A stretch of 64,000 nucleotides of DNA. Source: Paenibacillus_D sp047238105. Its GTDB lineage: Bacteria; Bacillota; Bacilli; Paenibacillales; Paenibacillaceae. Below are positions 17,329 through 26,496 of this stretch, piece after piece; positions within the stretch are counted from its first letter, which is position 1; each line of letters begins with the position of its first letter. The notes under the pieces are model-generated. The model saw only the letters and a list, made by a program, of their open reading frames with translations, did not search any database and was not told the origin of the DNA. Made by a program: the position numbers and the translations under genes. Location: assembly GCF_047238105.1 (NCBI RefSeq), contig NZ_JBDFMD010000001.1:3534001-3598000 (forward strand), read 5' to 3'.

Positions 17329-18978
17329 ATGCAGGACAATCGAGATCAGCACGCTTCTGGCAAGCAAACGACTGAACGGCAGACATTAACGACCAGGCAG
17401 GGGCATCCCGTGCCTGACAACCAGAACATCCGAACCGTTGGCAACCGTGGCCCGGCTACGCTGGAGAACTATCATTTCATCGAGAAAATCTCCCACTTCG
17501 ACCGGGAAGAGGTGCCCGAGCGGGTGGTGCATGCCAGAGGGGCAGGCGCGTTCGGTTACTTCGAGACGTACGGCAAAGTCGGAGACGAGCCCGTGGAGAA
17601 ATACACCCGTGCCAAAGTGTTCTCCGGGGCAGGTAAGAAGACGCCGCTGATGGTTCGCTTCTCCACGGTTGCGGGGGCCAAGGACTCCCCGGAGACCGCC
17701 CGCGATCCGCGAGGCTTCGCGGTGAAGATGTACACCGAGGAAGGCAATTGGGATCTGGTGGGCAACAATCTGAAGATCTTCTTCATCCGCGACGCCATGA
17801 AATTCCCGGACATGATCCATGCGTTCAAGGTCGATCCTGCCTCCAATGTGGCAAGTCCGGAGCGGATGTTCGACTTCGTCTCCCGTACGCCGGAGGCGAC
17901 CCATATGATCACCTTCCTGTTCTCGCCCTGGGGCATCCCGGCCACTTACCGGCATATGCAGGGATCGGGAGTCAATACCTACAAGTGGGTCAATGACAAG
18001 GGTGAAGCGGTGCTGGTGAAGTATCACTGGGAACCGAAGCAGGGGATCCGCAATCTGACGCAGGACGAGGCGGACGCGATCCAGGCCAAGAACGTTAGCC
18101 ACGCAACCCAGGATCTGTACGAGGCGATCGAAGCGGGAGATTATCCGGAGTGGGAGCTGTTCGTCCAGCTCATGTCGGATGAGTATCATGAGGAGCTTGA
18201 TTTTGACCCGCTGGATGATACCAAGCTGTGGCCGGAGGACCAGTTCCCGTGGCTGCCGGTGGGACGGATGGTGCTTGACCGCAATCCGGTTGATTATCAC
18301 GCGGAGATCGAGCAAGCGGCTTTTGGCACAGGCGTACTCGTGGATGGAATGGATTTCTCAGATGACAAAATGCTGCAAGGCCGCACCTTCTCGTATTCGG
18401 ATACTCAGCGCTACCGGGTCGGTGCCAACTACCTGAAGCTGCCGGTCAATGCGCCCAAAGCGCCGGTCCACACGAATCAGCACCGGGGCCAGATGGACTT
18501 CCGCGATCCGGCGGAAGCCGGGGCCAACCCGCACATCAACTACGAGCCGTCGATGCTCGGCGGCCTGCAGGAGGCGGATCGTTCGGAGCGGCCGCCGCAC
18601 CGCCCGATGTACAACGCGGCAGCCATGAGCGAGCCGATCGACCGGCCCAACAATTATGGTCAAGCCGGGCATACCTACCGCAGCTTTGAAGAATGGGAGC
18701 GCGAGGAGCTGATCGGCAATCTCTCCGCCGCGTTGGCCGTATGCGCTGCGCCGATCCAGGAGGCGATGATCGCGCATTTCACTGGAGCCGACGAGGACTA
18801 TGGGCGCCGGGTGAGAGAAGGCATCGATCGGAAGATGGCCGAAATCCGGGGGATGCAGTCAGAGAACCTGGTTCCGGGAAGGGAAGCGGGACAATCGAAA
18901 TTCGGCATCAGCACCTTGGCCGCTAACCAGGCTGCGGACGAGGCCGTCCGTAAGGGACATGAGGCGGATCCGTATTAA
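17329..18978 (+). CDS. katA: Haem catalase
   Basis: This monofunctional catalase of 549 residues breaks down hydrogen peroxide. The distal His68 in ERVVHARGAGAFGYFE, the distal Asn146 in DLVGNNLKIFFIRD and the proximal Tyr in RTFSYSDTQRYRVG are all present. The length fits the small-subunit clade with a short extra C terminus, as in Bacillus KatA/KatX-type enzymes. The two residues after GNN are Leu-Lys instead of the usual Thr-Pro. GAGGAGG lies upstream of the ATG. It is a single-gene unit ended by the hairpin at 18999. Placement beside the germination locus might suggest a spore catalase, but no sporulation promoter was identified; the symbol is by family only. Confidence 0.95.
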   Translation: MQDNRDQHASGKQTTERQTLTTRQGHPVPDNQNIRTVGNRGPATLENYHFIEKISHFDREEVPERVVHARGAGAFGYFETYGKVGDEPVEKYTRAKVFSGAGKKTPLMVRFSTVAGAKDSPETARDPRGFAVKMYTEEGNWDLVGNNLKIFFIRDAMKFPDMIHAFKVDPASNVASPERMFDFVSRTPEATHMITFLFSPWGIPATYRHMQGSGVNTYKWVNDKGEAVLVKYHWEPKQGIRNLTQDEADAIQAKNVSHATQDLYEAIEAGDYPEWELFVQLMSDEYHEELDFDPLDDTKLWPEDQFPWLPVGRMVLDRNPVDYHAEIEQAAFGTGVLVDGMDFSDDKMLQGRTFSYSDTQRYRVGANYLKLPVNAPKAPVHTNQHRGQMDFRDPAEAGANPHINYEPSMLGGLQEADRSERPPHRPMYNAAAMSEPIDRPNNYGQAGHTYRSFEEWEREELIGNLSAALAVCAAPIQEAMIAHFTGADEDYGRRVREGIDRKMAEIRGMQSENLVPGREAGQSKFGISTLAANQAADEAVRKGHEADPY

Positions 18979-18998
18979 ACGTGAATATGGTGGGATTT

Positions 18999-19048
18999 CC
19001 CCAGCGGCTTCAACCACCTGCGGTGGCTGTAGCCGCTGGGGATTTTCC
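18999..19048. terminator. Bidirectional terminator between catalase and gerC
   Basis: CCCCAGCGGCT pairs with AGCCGCTGGGG, followed on the plus strand by ATTTTCC and more T residues. It lies between converging genes and can serve both. Confidence 0.85.
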
Positions 19049-19076
19049 TTTTCTCACTATGGTAACCGGGGCAGCG

Positions 19077-20267
19077 CTAATCTTCGGCAAACGAGCCATA
19101 GTCTGTAATATTTACTTCATAGGTGAAGTTAATCTTCGAACGGCTGAACACCTCGTCCCAATCGTTTTTTACCTTCTTCCACTCCGCCGGATGTTGGATG
19201 GCCAGCCGGTCCCCGAAGCCGGCGACATCGGCTTTGTAGGTTTTCTGAAGCTTGTGGATGAAGGTCTGCATCATCTGGTCGATGCGATCTTCGACCACCT
19301 GAGTGGTCTCCTCCATGCCGAGCGGGAAGTCCTCGCCGGGGGTGTTCTGCCAGATCTCGATGATGCGTCCTTCGGTGGCGACCTTTACATTGAAGGACAG
19401 GGCACCGCCGCTGACATCGGCGGAGATTTTGCTCTTCATTTCCTTGATCTCATAGGTTATCACACCTTTGTCGGGGACGTATTCCTTGATGACGCCGGCG
19501 CTCCCTTCATTTTTGAGCCAGGCCAGACACTGCGTGTCCGTCTGGTCCAGGGTCCCGATCCAATGGCCGGTGTTCCCTTTGATAATCCCTGCCCCCGAAA
19601 ATTCAACCTCGTCTTCTACCGAAGCAATGTTCTGCAGGGCAAAGCTTTTTTTGGTGTAAATAAGAGAGTCTAGATTGTTCAACGTTACCGGAGCCAGCAC
19701 CTTGCTGGTCCGCGTGCGGTTTCGGAGCATGCCCATGATATGAAAGGACGGTACATTGTTGGTTTTTCTGGACATGAGCGTATGTTTGGCCGGTCCCTGG
19801 CTGACGAACACCATCGTGCTGGGGCGGATGTCATTATCGCGCAGCAAGAAATCCGTCACATTCTCGATCGCCTGCTCCTTGAGCAGCTCTGCCGAGATGA
19901 CGATGACCTTGAGATGGTGTCCGATGATCGGCTGGTCCAGCCGGATGGTGAATTGGCGGAAGATCTCCAGAATCGAGTCGCCGGTCCCCGAGATGTTGGT
20001 GTAAGGCATCTGGGGAGGGCCTTGCTTTTCGGATGTGTTGCCGACCGTCCGGATCGGTACGATCTGTAAGGTGGCCGTGATTTTCTTGGTCTTGGGGTAC
20101 TTCGCCCCTCTAGCCTCCATCTCCCGCTCCGTCTTGTCCTCCATCTCCTTGTCGAGCGCCAGTCCGGCGTACAGCGCCAGATCTTCGATCTCCTGGCTGC
20201 TCCAGCATCCGGACAAGAGGATCGGCAGCAGCATACAGACCGCAAGCATCCGTCCGAGGCTAGCCAT
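19077..20267 (-). CDS. gerC: Ger(x)C family spore germination lipoprotein
   Basis: This protein of 396 residues starts with a lipoprotein signal (LLPILLSGCWSSQEIEDLA, lipid on the Cys after LSG). The GerAC/GerBC/GerKC fold follows, with the typical WSSQEIEDLA opening and the late ISADVSGGALSFNVKV segment. It is the outer-leaflet subunit of a nutrient germinant receptor in the spore inner membrane. GAGGAGA lies 8 nt before the ATG, which overlaps the end of gerB by 8 nt, the usual coupling in these operons. Gene order is gerA-gerB-gerC on the minus strand. Confidence 0.93.
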   Translation of the reverse strand: MASLGRMLAVCMLLPILLSGCWSSQEIEDLALYAGLALDKEMEDKTEREMEARGAKYPKTKKITATLQIVPIRTVGNTSEKQGPPQMPYTNISGTGDSILEIFRQFTIRLDQPIIGHHLKVIVISAELLKEQAIENVTDFLLRDNDIRPSTMVFVSQGPAKHTLMSRKTNNVPSFHIMGMLRNRTRTSKVLAPVTLNNLDSLIYTKKSFALQNIASVEDEVEFSGAGIIKGNTGHWIGTLDQTDTQCLAWLKNEGSAGVIKEYVPDKGVITYEIKEMKSKISADVSGGALSFNVKVATEGRIIEIWQNTPGEDFPLGMEETTQVVEDRIDQMMQTFIHKLQKTYKADVAGFGDRLAIQHPAEWKKVKNDWDEVFSRSKINFTYEVNITDYGSFAED

Positions 20268-21361
20268 GACGCTTCTCTCCTCTCGCGCGGAAGTGCTGGA
20301 TGATCAGCAGCGGGACCGTCAGCAGGACGAATAGTCCTACGCTCCAGTAACCGATGATATCCCCCAGCGTGAACAGCTCCTTCAGATTGCTGGCCACCAT
20401 CGAGCTCAGGAATATAATCGGAACGAGCGCGAAGATGACTGGCTGGAACGATAGCTGGAACAACTGCGAGATGCCGAGCGAGGCCTGGAAGAAAAAGCTG
20501 CAGAAGTTGCAGAACATCTGCATGAGCCAGACGACCATGAGCGGAAACTCCAGACGTTCCACGAAAAAGCCTGTGATCTCAAAGCTGCGGACCAGATCAA
20601 GGGTCGGCCAGGTGCTCGTGATCACTGCATTGACCGACATGCCGCCGATGACGACAAGGACGGCGAGCAGATAAAGGCCGATCGGGATAGAGATGCCGAT
20701 CAGCATCGTCTTGACGGCTTGGCGGGGATGCTGCATATAGCCGACTAGCGTGAGTACGACTTCGCTGCCTGCGTAGATCAGGATCGAAGCCTTCAAGCCT
20801 TGCCAGACCGGCAACAGACCATCGCCCAACACCGGCCGCAGGTTATCGATATCAAACATCCGCAGGCTGACGCCGAAGGAGACCAGCAGCACCAGCACTG
20901 TAACCGGAAAGACGATCTGATAGACCCGGGCGATCGCCTGGATGCCGCCGCTTACCAGATATGTGCCGGCCCAGACAAACGGCAGTGCGACCGCCCAGAT
21001 CGGCGTGCCCTCGAGCAGGAAGAAAAGTGTCACCTCAGCCAGTACGAATCTCGAAGCCGGCGATGGTGATGAAGAAGGCGACCAGCAGCAGACTCAACAC
21101 CGCCGCAGGCAATCTGCCGACGATACGGCGGGCGAACTGGAAGACGGTGAGCCCGGGGTAGTGCTGGCAGAGCTTGGTCATTAGCCATACGACCGGCAGG
21201 ATAAGCATGCCGCTGAGCAAGATGGCCACCCAGGCATCCGGCGTTTCCATCGCTTGACTGACGCTGCGCGGCATCGTCAGGATGCCGGCGCCAAGTACTG
21301 TATTGGTGAGAAAGACGATGGCTTGGGAGTTCGAAAGCTTGTCGTCGGTACGGGTAAACAC
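20260..21361 (-). pseudogene. gerB: GerB-type germination permease, frameshifted
   Basis: Two adjacent frames together encode 365 residues, the usual length of GerAB/GerKB transporters of the APC superfamily. The first (21361-21035) gives MFTRTDDKLSNSQAIVF to the segment ITIAGFEIR, then reaches TGA at 21035. The second picks up as LAEVTLFFLLEGTPIW in another frame and continues to 20260 with the remaining membrane helices. The break lies at about 21036-21045, where CGTACTGGCTGAG needs one base removed or two added. Either the receptor is inactive or this is a sequence error. Neighbouring gerA and gerC are intact, which favours an error or a recent mutation. Confidence 0.85.
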
Positions 21362-21376
21362 GAGCAGCCCTCCTGG

Positions 21377-23008
21377 TTACGATTGGCGTCTATCGTCTTG
21401 TGTCTTCATCATCGCCGGTCTCCGCTTCATCATCGACAGCGGCGCGCGGATCAGCAGATCCTTCCAGTCCCGCAGCCGCAAGGGTGTGGCCGGTGTCAGG
21501 TAGGGTACGCCGAAGCTCTTGAGCTTGCTCAGATGGCTGCATAGGAGCAGGAAGAACAGGATCGTGCCGAAGATGCCCAGCATCGCCGCGAACAGCATGC
21601 CGGCAAACCGCAGCATCCTTAAGGTGATCCCGGCGCTGTAGGACGGGATGGAGAACGACGAGATCGCCGTCACGGCGACGACGATGACCAGGAACGGACT
21701 GACGATGCCGGCTTGCACCGCAGCATCACCGATGATCAGGCCGCCCACGATGCCCATCGCCGGACCGATCGGCTTGGGCAGCCGGATGCCGGCCTCACGC
21801 AGAATCTCGATCGACACTTCGAGGATCAGCACCTCGATCAGAGAGGGGAACGGTACGCCGTGCCTGGTCTCAATGATCGTAATGGCGAGTTCTGTCGGGA
21901 TCAGTCCAGGATGGAATGAAATAAAGGAGACATAGAAGGCTGGCGCCATCAGCGCAAGAAACGCAGCGCCGAAGCGCATGATGCGCAGCAGCGAGCTGGG
22001 CAGCCAGCGCTCGTAGTAGTCCTCCGGCGATTGCAGCAGCATGCTGAAGGTGACCGGCGCGATCAGGACAAAAGGCGTGCCGTCCAGCAGAATCGCTACG
22101 CGACCTTCGAGCAGGGCGTTGATGACGCGATCGGGGCGCTCCGTGTTCTGGAGCTGCTGGAACGGACTGAGCGCTTGATCCTCGATTAACTGCTCCACAA
22201 AGCCGGATTCGGCGACGAATTCCGTATCCATGCGGCTCACCCGGGTCTCCACCTCCCGCAGCAGATCGGGATTGACGATGTCCTTGATGTAAGCCAGCAC
22301 CAGGTCTTTCTTCAGCCGGGTGCCTACGCGATAGCTCTTCATCTCGAGTTGATCGCTGAAGCCTTGTCGCCGCAGAAGCGAGGTGTTCTCGCTCAGTACC
22401 TCGGAGAAGCCGATCCGGGGACCGCGCAGCAGCGCCTCGGAGACCGGCTCGGCGACCGCACGGTTGACTCCGTCGGGCTGCTCGATCAGCAGTCCGCGGG
22501 GTAGCCCGTCGATGAGCAGAGCGGTGTGTCCGAACAGCATCGACCGGATGAAGCTGTCCATGCCGGGCGCCGCGCACAAGCTGCTGAAGGGCAGCGGCGG
22601 GTCGCCGCTGCCGATACTGGTGAGCAGCTCTGACGTCGCTTCGAACATCAGGTGCTCCAGAGTCTGCATATTCAGGAGCCGATCGTTCTGCATGCCATTG
22701 ATATAGAACAGCGTGCCTCTCGTCCCTGCTCGTTCCATGGCGAAGCTGCGGATGCACACATCGCTATTGTTGCCCACCTTAGCCTTAATGTAGTTCAGGT
22801 CCGCCTCATAATTGCCGGTGAAAGGGGGGCCGTTCGCGGACTCCTCGGCAGATGTGCCGGCGGGTCGGCCGCGGTCCGGTGCCGGACGCGCCCGCAGGGC
22901 GTTGGTTACCGCCTTGTAGGCACGATGGGCGAGAACGGGCAGCAGGAATGCTACGGCAGCCCAGGCCCAGATGTCCCAGTCCGGGATATGCTCGATGATG
23001 GCGGACAC
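21377..23008 (-). CDS. gerA: GerA family spore germination receptor subunit
   Basis: This protein of about 543 residues has a soluble GerA N-terminal region (FTGNYEADLNYIKAKVGNNSDVCIRSF) and a C-terminal membrane region. The conserved PEDYYERW, SFHPGLIPTELA and GPAMGIVGGLIIGDAAVQAG segments are present. It is the receptor subunit that defines germinant sensing in the spore inner membrane. The best ribosome site is AGGAAGGGG, 9 nt before a GTG at 23008. Upstream ATG codons at 23059 and 23080 are in frame but lack a site. A hydrophobic stretch (about residues 10-28) near the N terminus is less common in this family. It is the first gene of the gerABC series. Confidence 0.9.
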   Translation of the reverse strand: MSAIIEHIPDWDIWAWAAVAFLLPVLAHRAYKAVTNALRARPAPDRGRPAGTSAEESANGPPFTGNYEADLNYIKAKVGNNSDVCIRSFAMERAGTRGTLFYINGMQNDRLLNMQTLEHLMFEATSELLTSIGSGDPPLPFSSLCAAPGMDSFIRSMLFGHTALLIDGLPRGLLIEQPDGVNRAVAEPVSEALLRGPRIGFSEVLSENTSLLRRQGFSDQLEMKSYRVGTRLKKDLVLAYIKDIVNPDLLREVETRVSRMDTEFVAESGFVEQLIEDQALSPFQQLQNTERPDRVINALLEGRVAILLDGTPFVLIAPVTFSMLLQSPEDYYERWLPSSLLRIMRFGAAFLALMAPAFYVSFISFHPGLIPTELAITIIETRHGVPFPSLIEVLILEVSIEILREAGIRLPKPIGPAMGIVGGLIIGDAAVQAGIVSPFLVIVVAVTAISSFSIPSYSAGITLRMLRFAGMLFAAMLGIFGTILFFLLLCSHLSKLKSFGVPYLTPATPLRLRDWKDLLIRAPLSMMKRRPAMMKTQDDRRQS

Positions 23009-23104
23009 GGCGTCTAACCCCTTCCTGTATACACTCTCTAGTAAGCTAAAGGTTTCCATAATATCCGGAATCTTATGCATCCAGACAACAGCGGTTAGTT
23101 TTCA

Positions 23105-23133
23105 TTGACAATTTCACACGGGGCCGATATAAT
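23105..23133 (+). promoter_or_regulatory. Sigma-A promoter of the iron-siderophore operon
   Basis: A perfect consensus TTGACA (23105-23110) and TATAAT (23128-23133) are separated by 17 nt. Transcription should begin near 23140, leaving a leader of about 200 nt. The Fur box lies immediately downstream. Confidence 0.85.
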
Positions 23134-23150
23134 TTTCACATACTTGATGA

Positions 23151-23165
23151 TGATAATCATTATCA
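23151..23165 (+). promoter_or_regulatory. Fur box
   Basis: TGATAATCATTATCA is a perfect 7-1-7 inverted repeat, matching the Bacillus Fur core exactly. It starts about 11 nt after the predicted transcription start, so bound Fur would block transcription of the downstream siderophore importer in iron-replete cells. Confidence 0.92.
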
Positions 23166-23194
23166 TACATAGTGGATGGTCTTCCTAAAAGATT

Positions 23195-23293
23195 GGTGAA
23201 AAAGTGCCAGAGAGGTGTGGATCGATTCTGGAGAAGCGGAAGCGTTCGCCTTTGTTCCCGGAATTCAACCTCTATCCTAGGTTCTTTTTCACC
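23195..23293. repeat. 99-nt nested palindromic element in the iron-operon leader
   Basis: The ends GGTGAAAAAG (23195-23204) and CTTTTTCACC (23284-23293) pair perfectly. Inside, AGAGGT (23211-23216) pairs with ACCTCT (23268-23273), and GATTCTGG pairs with CCGGAATTC across a GAAGCGGAAGCGTTCGC tip. The whole element can fold into one long imperfect hairpin. A related partial copy lies at 1-48 in opposite orientation, which points to an interspersed repeat or a recurring structured RNA rather than a unique leader. Confidence 0.65.
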
Positions 23294-23345
23294 ACGCTTC
23301 TAATGCCTGATCCATTCTAATCTTAAGACAAGAAAGGGTATGAAC

Positions 23346-24450
23346 ATGAAATTCCAATCCAGCAAATCGTTCAAAATGCTCCTGATGCTTATTGCCATTA
23401 TGCTCGTCCTGGCTGCTTGCGGCGGTCAATCGAATGAGCCGGCACCCGCCGACCCGCCTGCCGAGAACGAGACCAATACAAATGCCAACGGTAACGCCGC
23501 CAACGACACAACCGGCGCTGCAGGCGCCGACAATGCCGAATATCCGATCGAAATCGAACATGCGCTTGGCAAGGCTACGCTTGAGAGCAAGCCGGAGCGC
23601 ATCGTAACCATCCAATGGGCAAACCATGACGTCGTGCTCGCGCTGGGCATCGTCCCTGTAGGCTTCTCTGCTGCCAACTTCGGCGTTCAAGATGACAGCG
23701 GACTGCTGCCTTGGACGAAGGAGAAGCTGGATGAGCTGGGCGTAACGGAGCCCAACGTGTTCATGGATACCGACGGTCTCGACTTTGAAGCCATCAATGA
23801 TGCCAAGCCTGACGTCATCCTGGCTGCCTACTCCGGCATTACTGCAGAGGACTACGAGACACTGTCCCAGATCGCTCCTGTAGTCGCCTATCCGGTATCT
23901 CCGTGGACCACGACATGGCGCGAACAGATTGAGCTGAACGCGGCGGGGATGGGAATGGCTGAAGAAGGCGATCAGTTGATCAAGGATACCGAAGCCATGA
24001 TCCAGGAGAAGCTTGCCGACTATCCGCAGCTGGCAGGCAAAAGTCGTCTGGGCAAACTTCAGCGATCAAGATCTGTCCAAAATGCATATTTATACACCGG
24101 TTGACTCCCGGGTTGCTTTCCTAGAAGAGCTCGGCCTGACATATCCCGACAGTATTACGGCGCAGATTACCGATCCGACAGCGTATTCCTTGAGCCTGAG
24201 TGCTGAGAATGCCGAGAATCTCTCTGATGTCGATCTGATCGTCGGCTACGGCACTGCTGCCCTGTATGAGACGCTCAAAGCCGATCCGCTGCTGGGTAAA
24301 ATCCCTGCCATCGAGAAAGGCGCGGTTGCTTTCATCGACAGCGATTCGCCGCTGGTAGCCGCAGGAACACCGAACCCGCTGTCCATTGCCTACACCATCG
24401 ATGAGTATCTGCAGATGCTCGGTGAAGCCATCGACAAAGGACATGAATAA
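23346..24450 (+). pseudogene. Iron-siderophore ABC transporter binding lipoprotein, frameshifted
   Basis: Two frames join to one FhuD/FecB-like periplasmic-binding protein of about 367 residues. The first runs from MKFQSSKSFKMLLML through the lipobox LAAC, a Pro/Asn-rich linker and the binding domain (ERIVTIQWANHDVVLALG) to about residue 235. The second frame resumes at VVWANFSDQDLSKMHIY and continues to the natural end DEYLQMLGEAIDKGHE. The break is at about 24037-24047, within GGCAAAAGTCGTC, so a one- or two-base change in the A run explains it. Start choice: AAAGGG lies 7 nt before the ATG at 23346 but abuts the ATG at 23340. The intact downstream permease and ATPase genes suggest a recent mutation or a sequence error. 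Confidence 0.88.
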
Positions 24451-25468
24451 TCGGACGGTTCCGCCATACGCGGTACCCCGGACATATCCGCTCGTTATAG
24501 CCATCTGTCTGCTCCTCCTTGCAGGATGCGTCGTCGCCTCGCTTACGCTGGGCTCGCGGCTCATCAGCATGCAGGAGCTGATGGACGGCTTGTTCCGTCC
24601 AGAGGTAGACACGTACGGGGCCAATATCGTCCGGAAGCGGATCTCGCGAACCGTCTTCAGTCTGTTGTGCGGCGCGGCGCTAGGCGTATCCGGCTCGCTC
24701 ATGCAGTCGGTCACGCGCAACCCGCTTGCCGATCCCAGTATTCTGGGCGTGAACACGGGCGCTGCGTTGTTTGTTGTGCTCGGCATGGCGTTTTTCCAGA
24801 TCAGTACAGCCGGGCAATATATCTGGGCAGCGATGGCAGGTGCCGCGCTGACAGCCGTATTCGTATTCGGGATCGGATCGATGGGCCGTGGCGGAGCCAC
24901 GCCCATTAAGCTCGTTCTGGCAGGGGCTGCCACAAGCGCCGCGCTGTCATCCTTGGTAACAGCCGTGCTGATCCCCCGCTCGCATGTGATGGACCAATTC
25001 AGATTCTGGCAGGTAGGGAGCGTAGGCTCCGGCAGCTGGGGCACGATCGGCACATTCCTGCCCTTCCTGCTCGGCGGCCTGCTCCTTGCGTTCATCGTAT
25101 CGCCTGCGCTCAATGCGCTCGCGCTGGGTGACGACACGGCCAGGGGACTTGGCGTGCGCACCAAGACGCTGCGGCTGGTCGCGTCCCTGGCAGGCGTCCT
25201 GCTCTGCGGAGCGGCGACCGCGCTGGCCGGGCCGATCGGCTTCATCGGCCTGCTCGCGACCCATGCCGTCCGCCTGCTGCTCGGCCCGGATCTGCGGGTG
25301 GTCATCCCGATGTCTGCGCTGGCAGGCGCCATCATCCTGACGATATCGGATGTCGCCGGCCGGCTGATCGGCAGTCCCGGCGAGCTGGAGGTCGGCGTCG
25401 TCACGGCCTTTATCGGCGCTCCGATCCTTATCCTGTTAGCTATCAAATCGAAAGTGCGCTCATTATGA
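24443..25468 (+). CDS. FecCD-family iron-siderophore permease (first)
   Basis: This inner-membrane permease of 341 residues has about nine to ten helices. FecCD signatures include RISRTVFSLLCGAALGVSGSLMQSVTRNPLADPSILGVNTGA, quoted here in the parts RNPLADPSILG and GVSGSLMQ. A later coupling loop is LGVRTKTLRLVAS. The ATG at 24443 overlaps the end of the binding protein gene by 8 nt, so it relies partly on translational coupling. It forms a heterodimer with the next gene product. Confidence 0.93.
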   Translation: MNNRTVPPYAVPRTYPLVIAICLLLLAGCVVASLTLGSRLISMQELMDGLFRPEVDTYGANIVRKRISRTVFSLLCGAALGVSGSLMQSVTRNPLADPSILGVNTGAALFVVLGMAFFQISTAGQYIWAAMAGAALTAVFVFGIGSMGRGGATPIKLVLAGAATSAALSSLVTAVLIPRSHVMDQFRFWQVGSVGSGSWGTIGTFLPFLLGGLLLAFIVSPALNALALGDDTARGLGVRTKTLRLVASLAGVLLCGAATALAGPIGFIGLLATHAVRLLLGPDLRVVIPMSALAGAIILTISDVAGRLIGSPGELEVGVVTAFIGAPILILLAIKSKVRSL

Positions 25469-26496
25469 AAAATAAAACGATTGCTCTAATCAAAGAAGGA
25501 AGACGGCAGCGCCGCCGCCGCTGGCTCCTGGCTACCGGACTGCTCGCCGCTCTGGCGATTGCACTGGCCTGTGCGATGCTCTTGCTTGGGAATACCATCT
25601 ACCCGGTTCAGGTCGTCTGGCGTGTGCTGACCGGCGAGACCGTGGAAGGGGCAACATTTGCCATCCATACGGTACGCTTGCCGAGGATGCTCGCCGGTCT
25701 GCTTGCGGGATTTGCATTCGGCGTGGCCGGATATACGTTCCAGACGATGCTGCGCAACCCGCTTGCCAACCCCAATGTGATGGGGATCACGTCCGGCTCC
25801 AGTGCGGCCGCCGTCTTCTGCATCACGGTGCTGCAGGCAGACAATGCCGTCATCTCTCTGACTTCAGTATTGGCAGGGCTGGCTACCGTCATGGTCATCT
25901 ATCTGCTCTCGCGGGGGAAGACCTTCTCGATCGGCCGGCTCATCATCGTCGGCATCGGCATCCAGGCGATGCTCGACGCCTTCATCTCATACCTGCTGCT
26001 ATCGACCTCGCAGCAGAATATCCCTGCTGCGATCCGTTGGCTGGCGGGCAGTCTCAACGGCTCCAAGCTGTCGGAGCTGCCGCCGCTCATCCTGGCCGTC
26101 CTGATCCTCACACCCGTCCTGGTCGTGATGGGCAAGCGCCTCAGCCTGCTGGAGCTGGGCGAGCAGATGTCTTCCTCGCTCGGCGTGCGTACGGATATGA
26201 CGCGGATCATCCTGATCCTGAGCGCGGTGGCGATGATTGCGATCGCTACCTCGATCACGGGACCCATCGCCTTCGTCTCATTCCTGGCCGGCCCGATCGC
26301 CAAGCGGATGGTCGGTGCCAGCTTGTCGGGGATTCTGCCGGCAGGTCTGGTCGGCGTCGTCCTCGTGCTGGGGGCTGACCTGATCGGCCAATTCGCTTTT
26401 ACCTACAAGTTTCCGGTAGGGGTCGTCACGGGATTGCTGGGTGCGCCGTACCTGATCCTCTTGCTTGTCCGAATGAATCGAAAAGGAGAATTGTGA
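25465..26496 (+). CDS. FecCD-family iron-siderophore permease (second)
   Basis: This permease of 343 residues starts with a very basic cytoplasmic stretch (EGRRQRRRRW). The FecCD signature RLPRMLAGLLAGFAFGVAG follows, then NPLANPNVMGITSG. LGEQMSSSLGVRTDMTR forms the ATPase-contacting loop. The ATG overlaps the previous stop by 4 nt (ATGA), typical of coupled subunits. Confidence 0.94.
   Translation: MKNKTIALIKEGRRQRRRRWLLATGLLAALAIALACAMLLLGNTIYPVQVVWRVLTGETVEGATFAIHTVRLPRMLAGLLAGFAFGVAGYTFQTMLRNPLANPNVMGITSGSSAAAVFCITVLQADNAVISLTSVLAGLATVMVIYLLSRGKTFSIGRLIIVGIGIQAMLDAFISYLLLSTSQQNIPAAIRWLAGSLNGSKLSELPPLILAVLILTPVLVVMGKRLSLLELGEQMSSSLGVRTDMTRIILILSAVAMIAIATSITGPIAFVSFLAGPIAKRMVGASLSGILPAGLVGVVLVLGADLIGQFAFTYKFPVGVVTGLLGAPYLILLLVRMNRKGEL

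Noticed and set aside
23134..23345. Known riboswitch in the iron-operon leader
   Set aside because: No conserved core of a riboswitch I know could be recognised; the palindromic element explains most of the structure.
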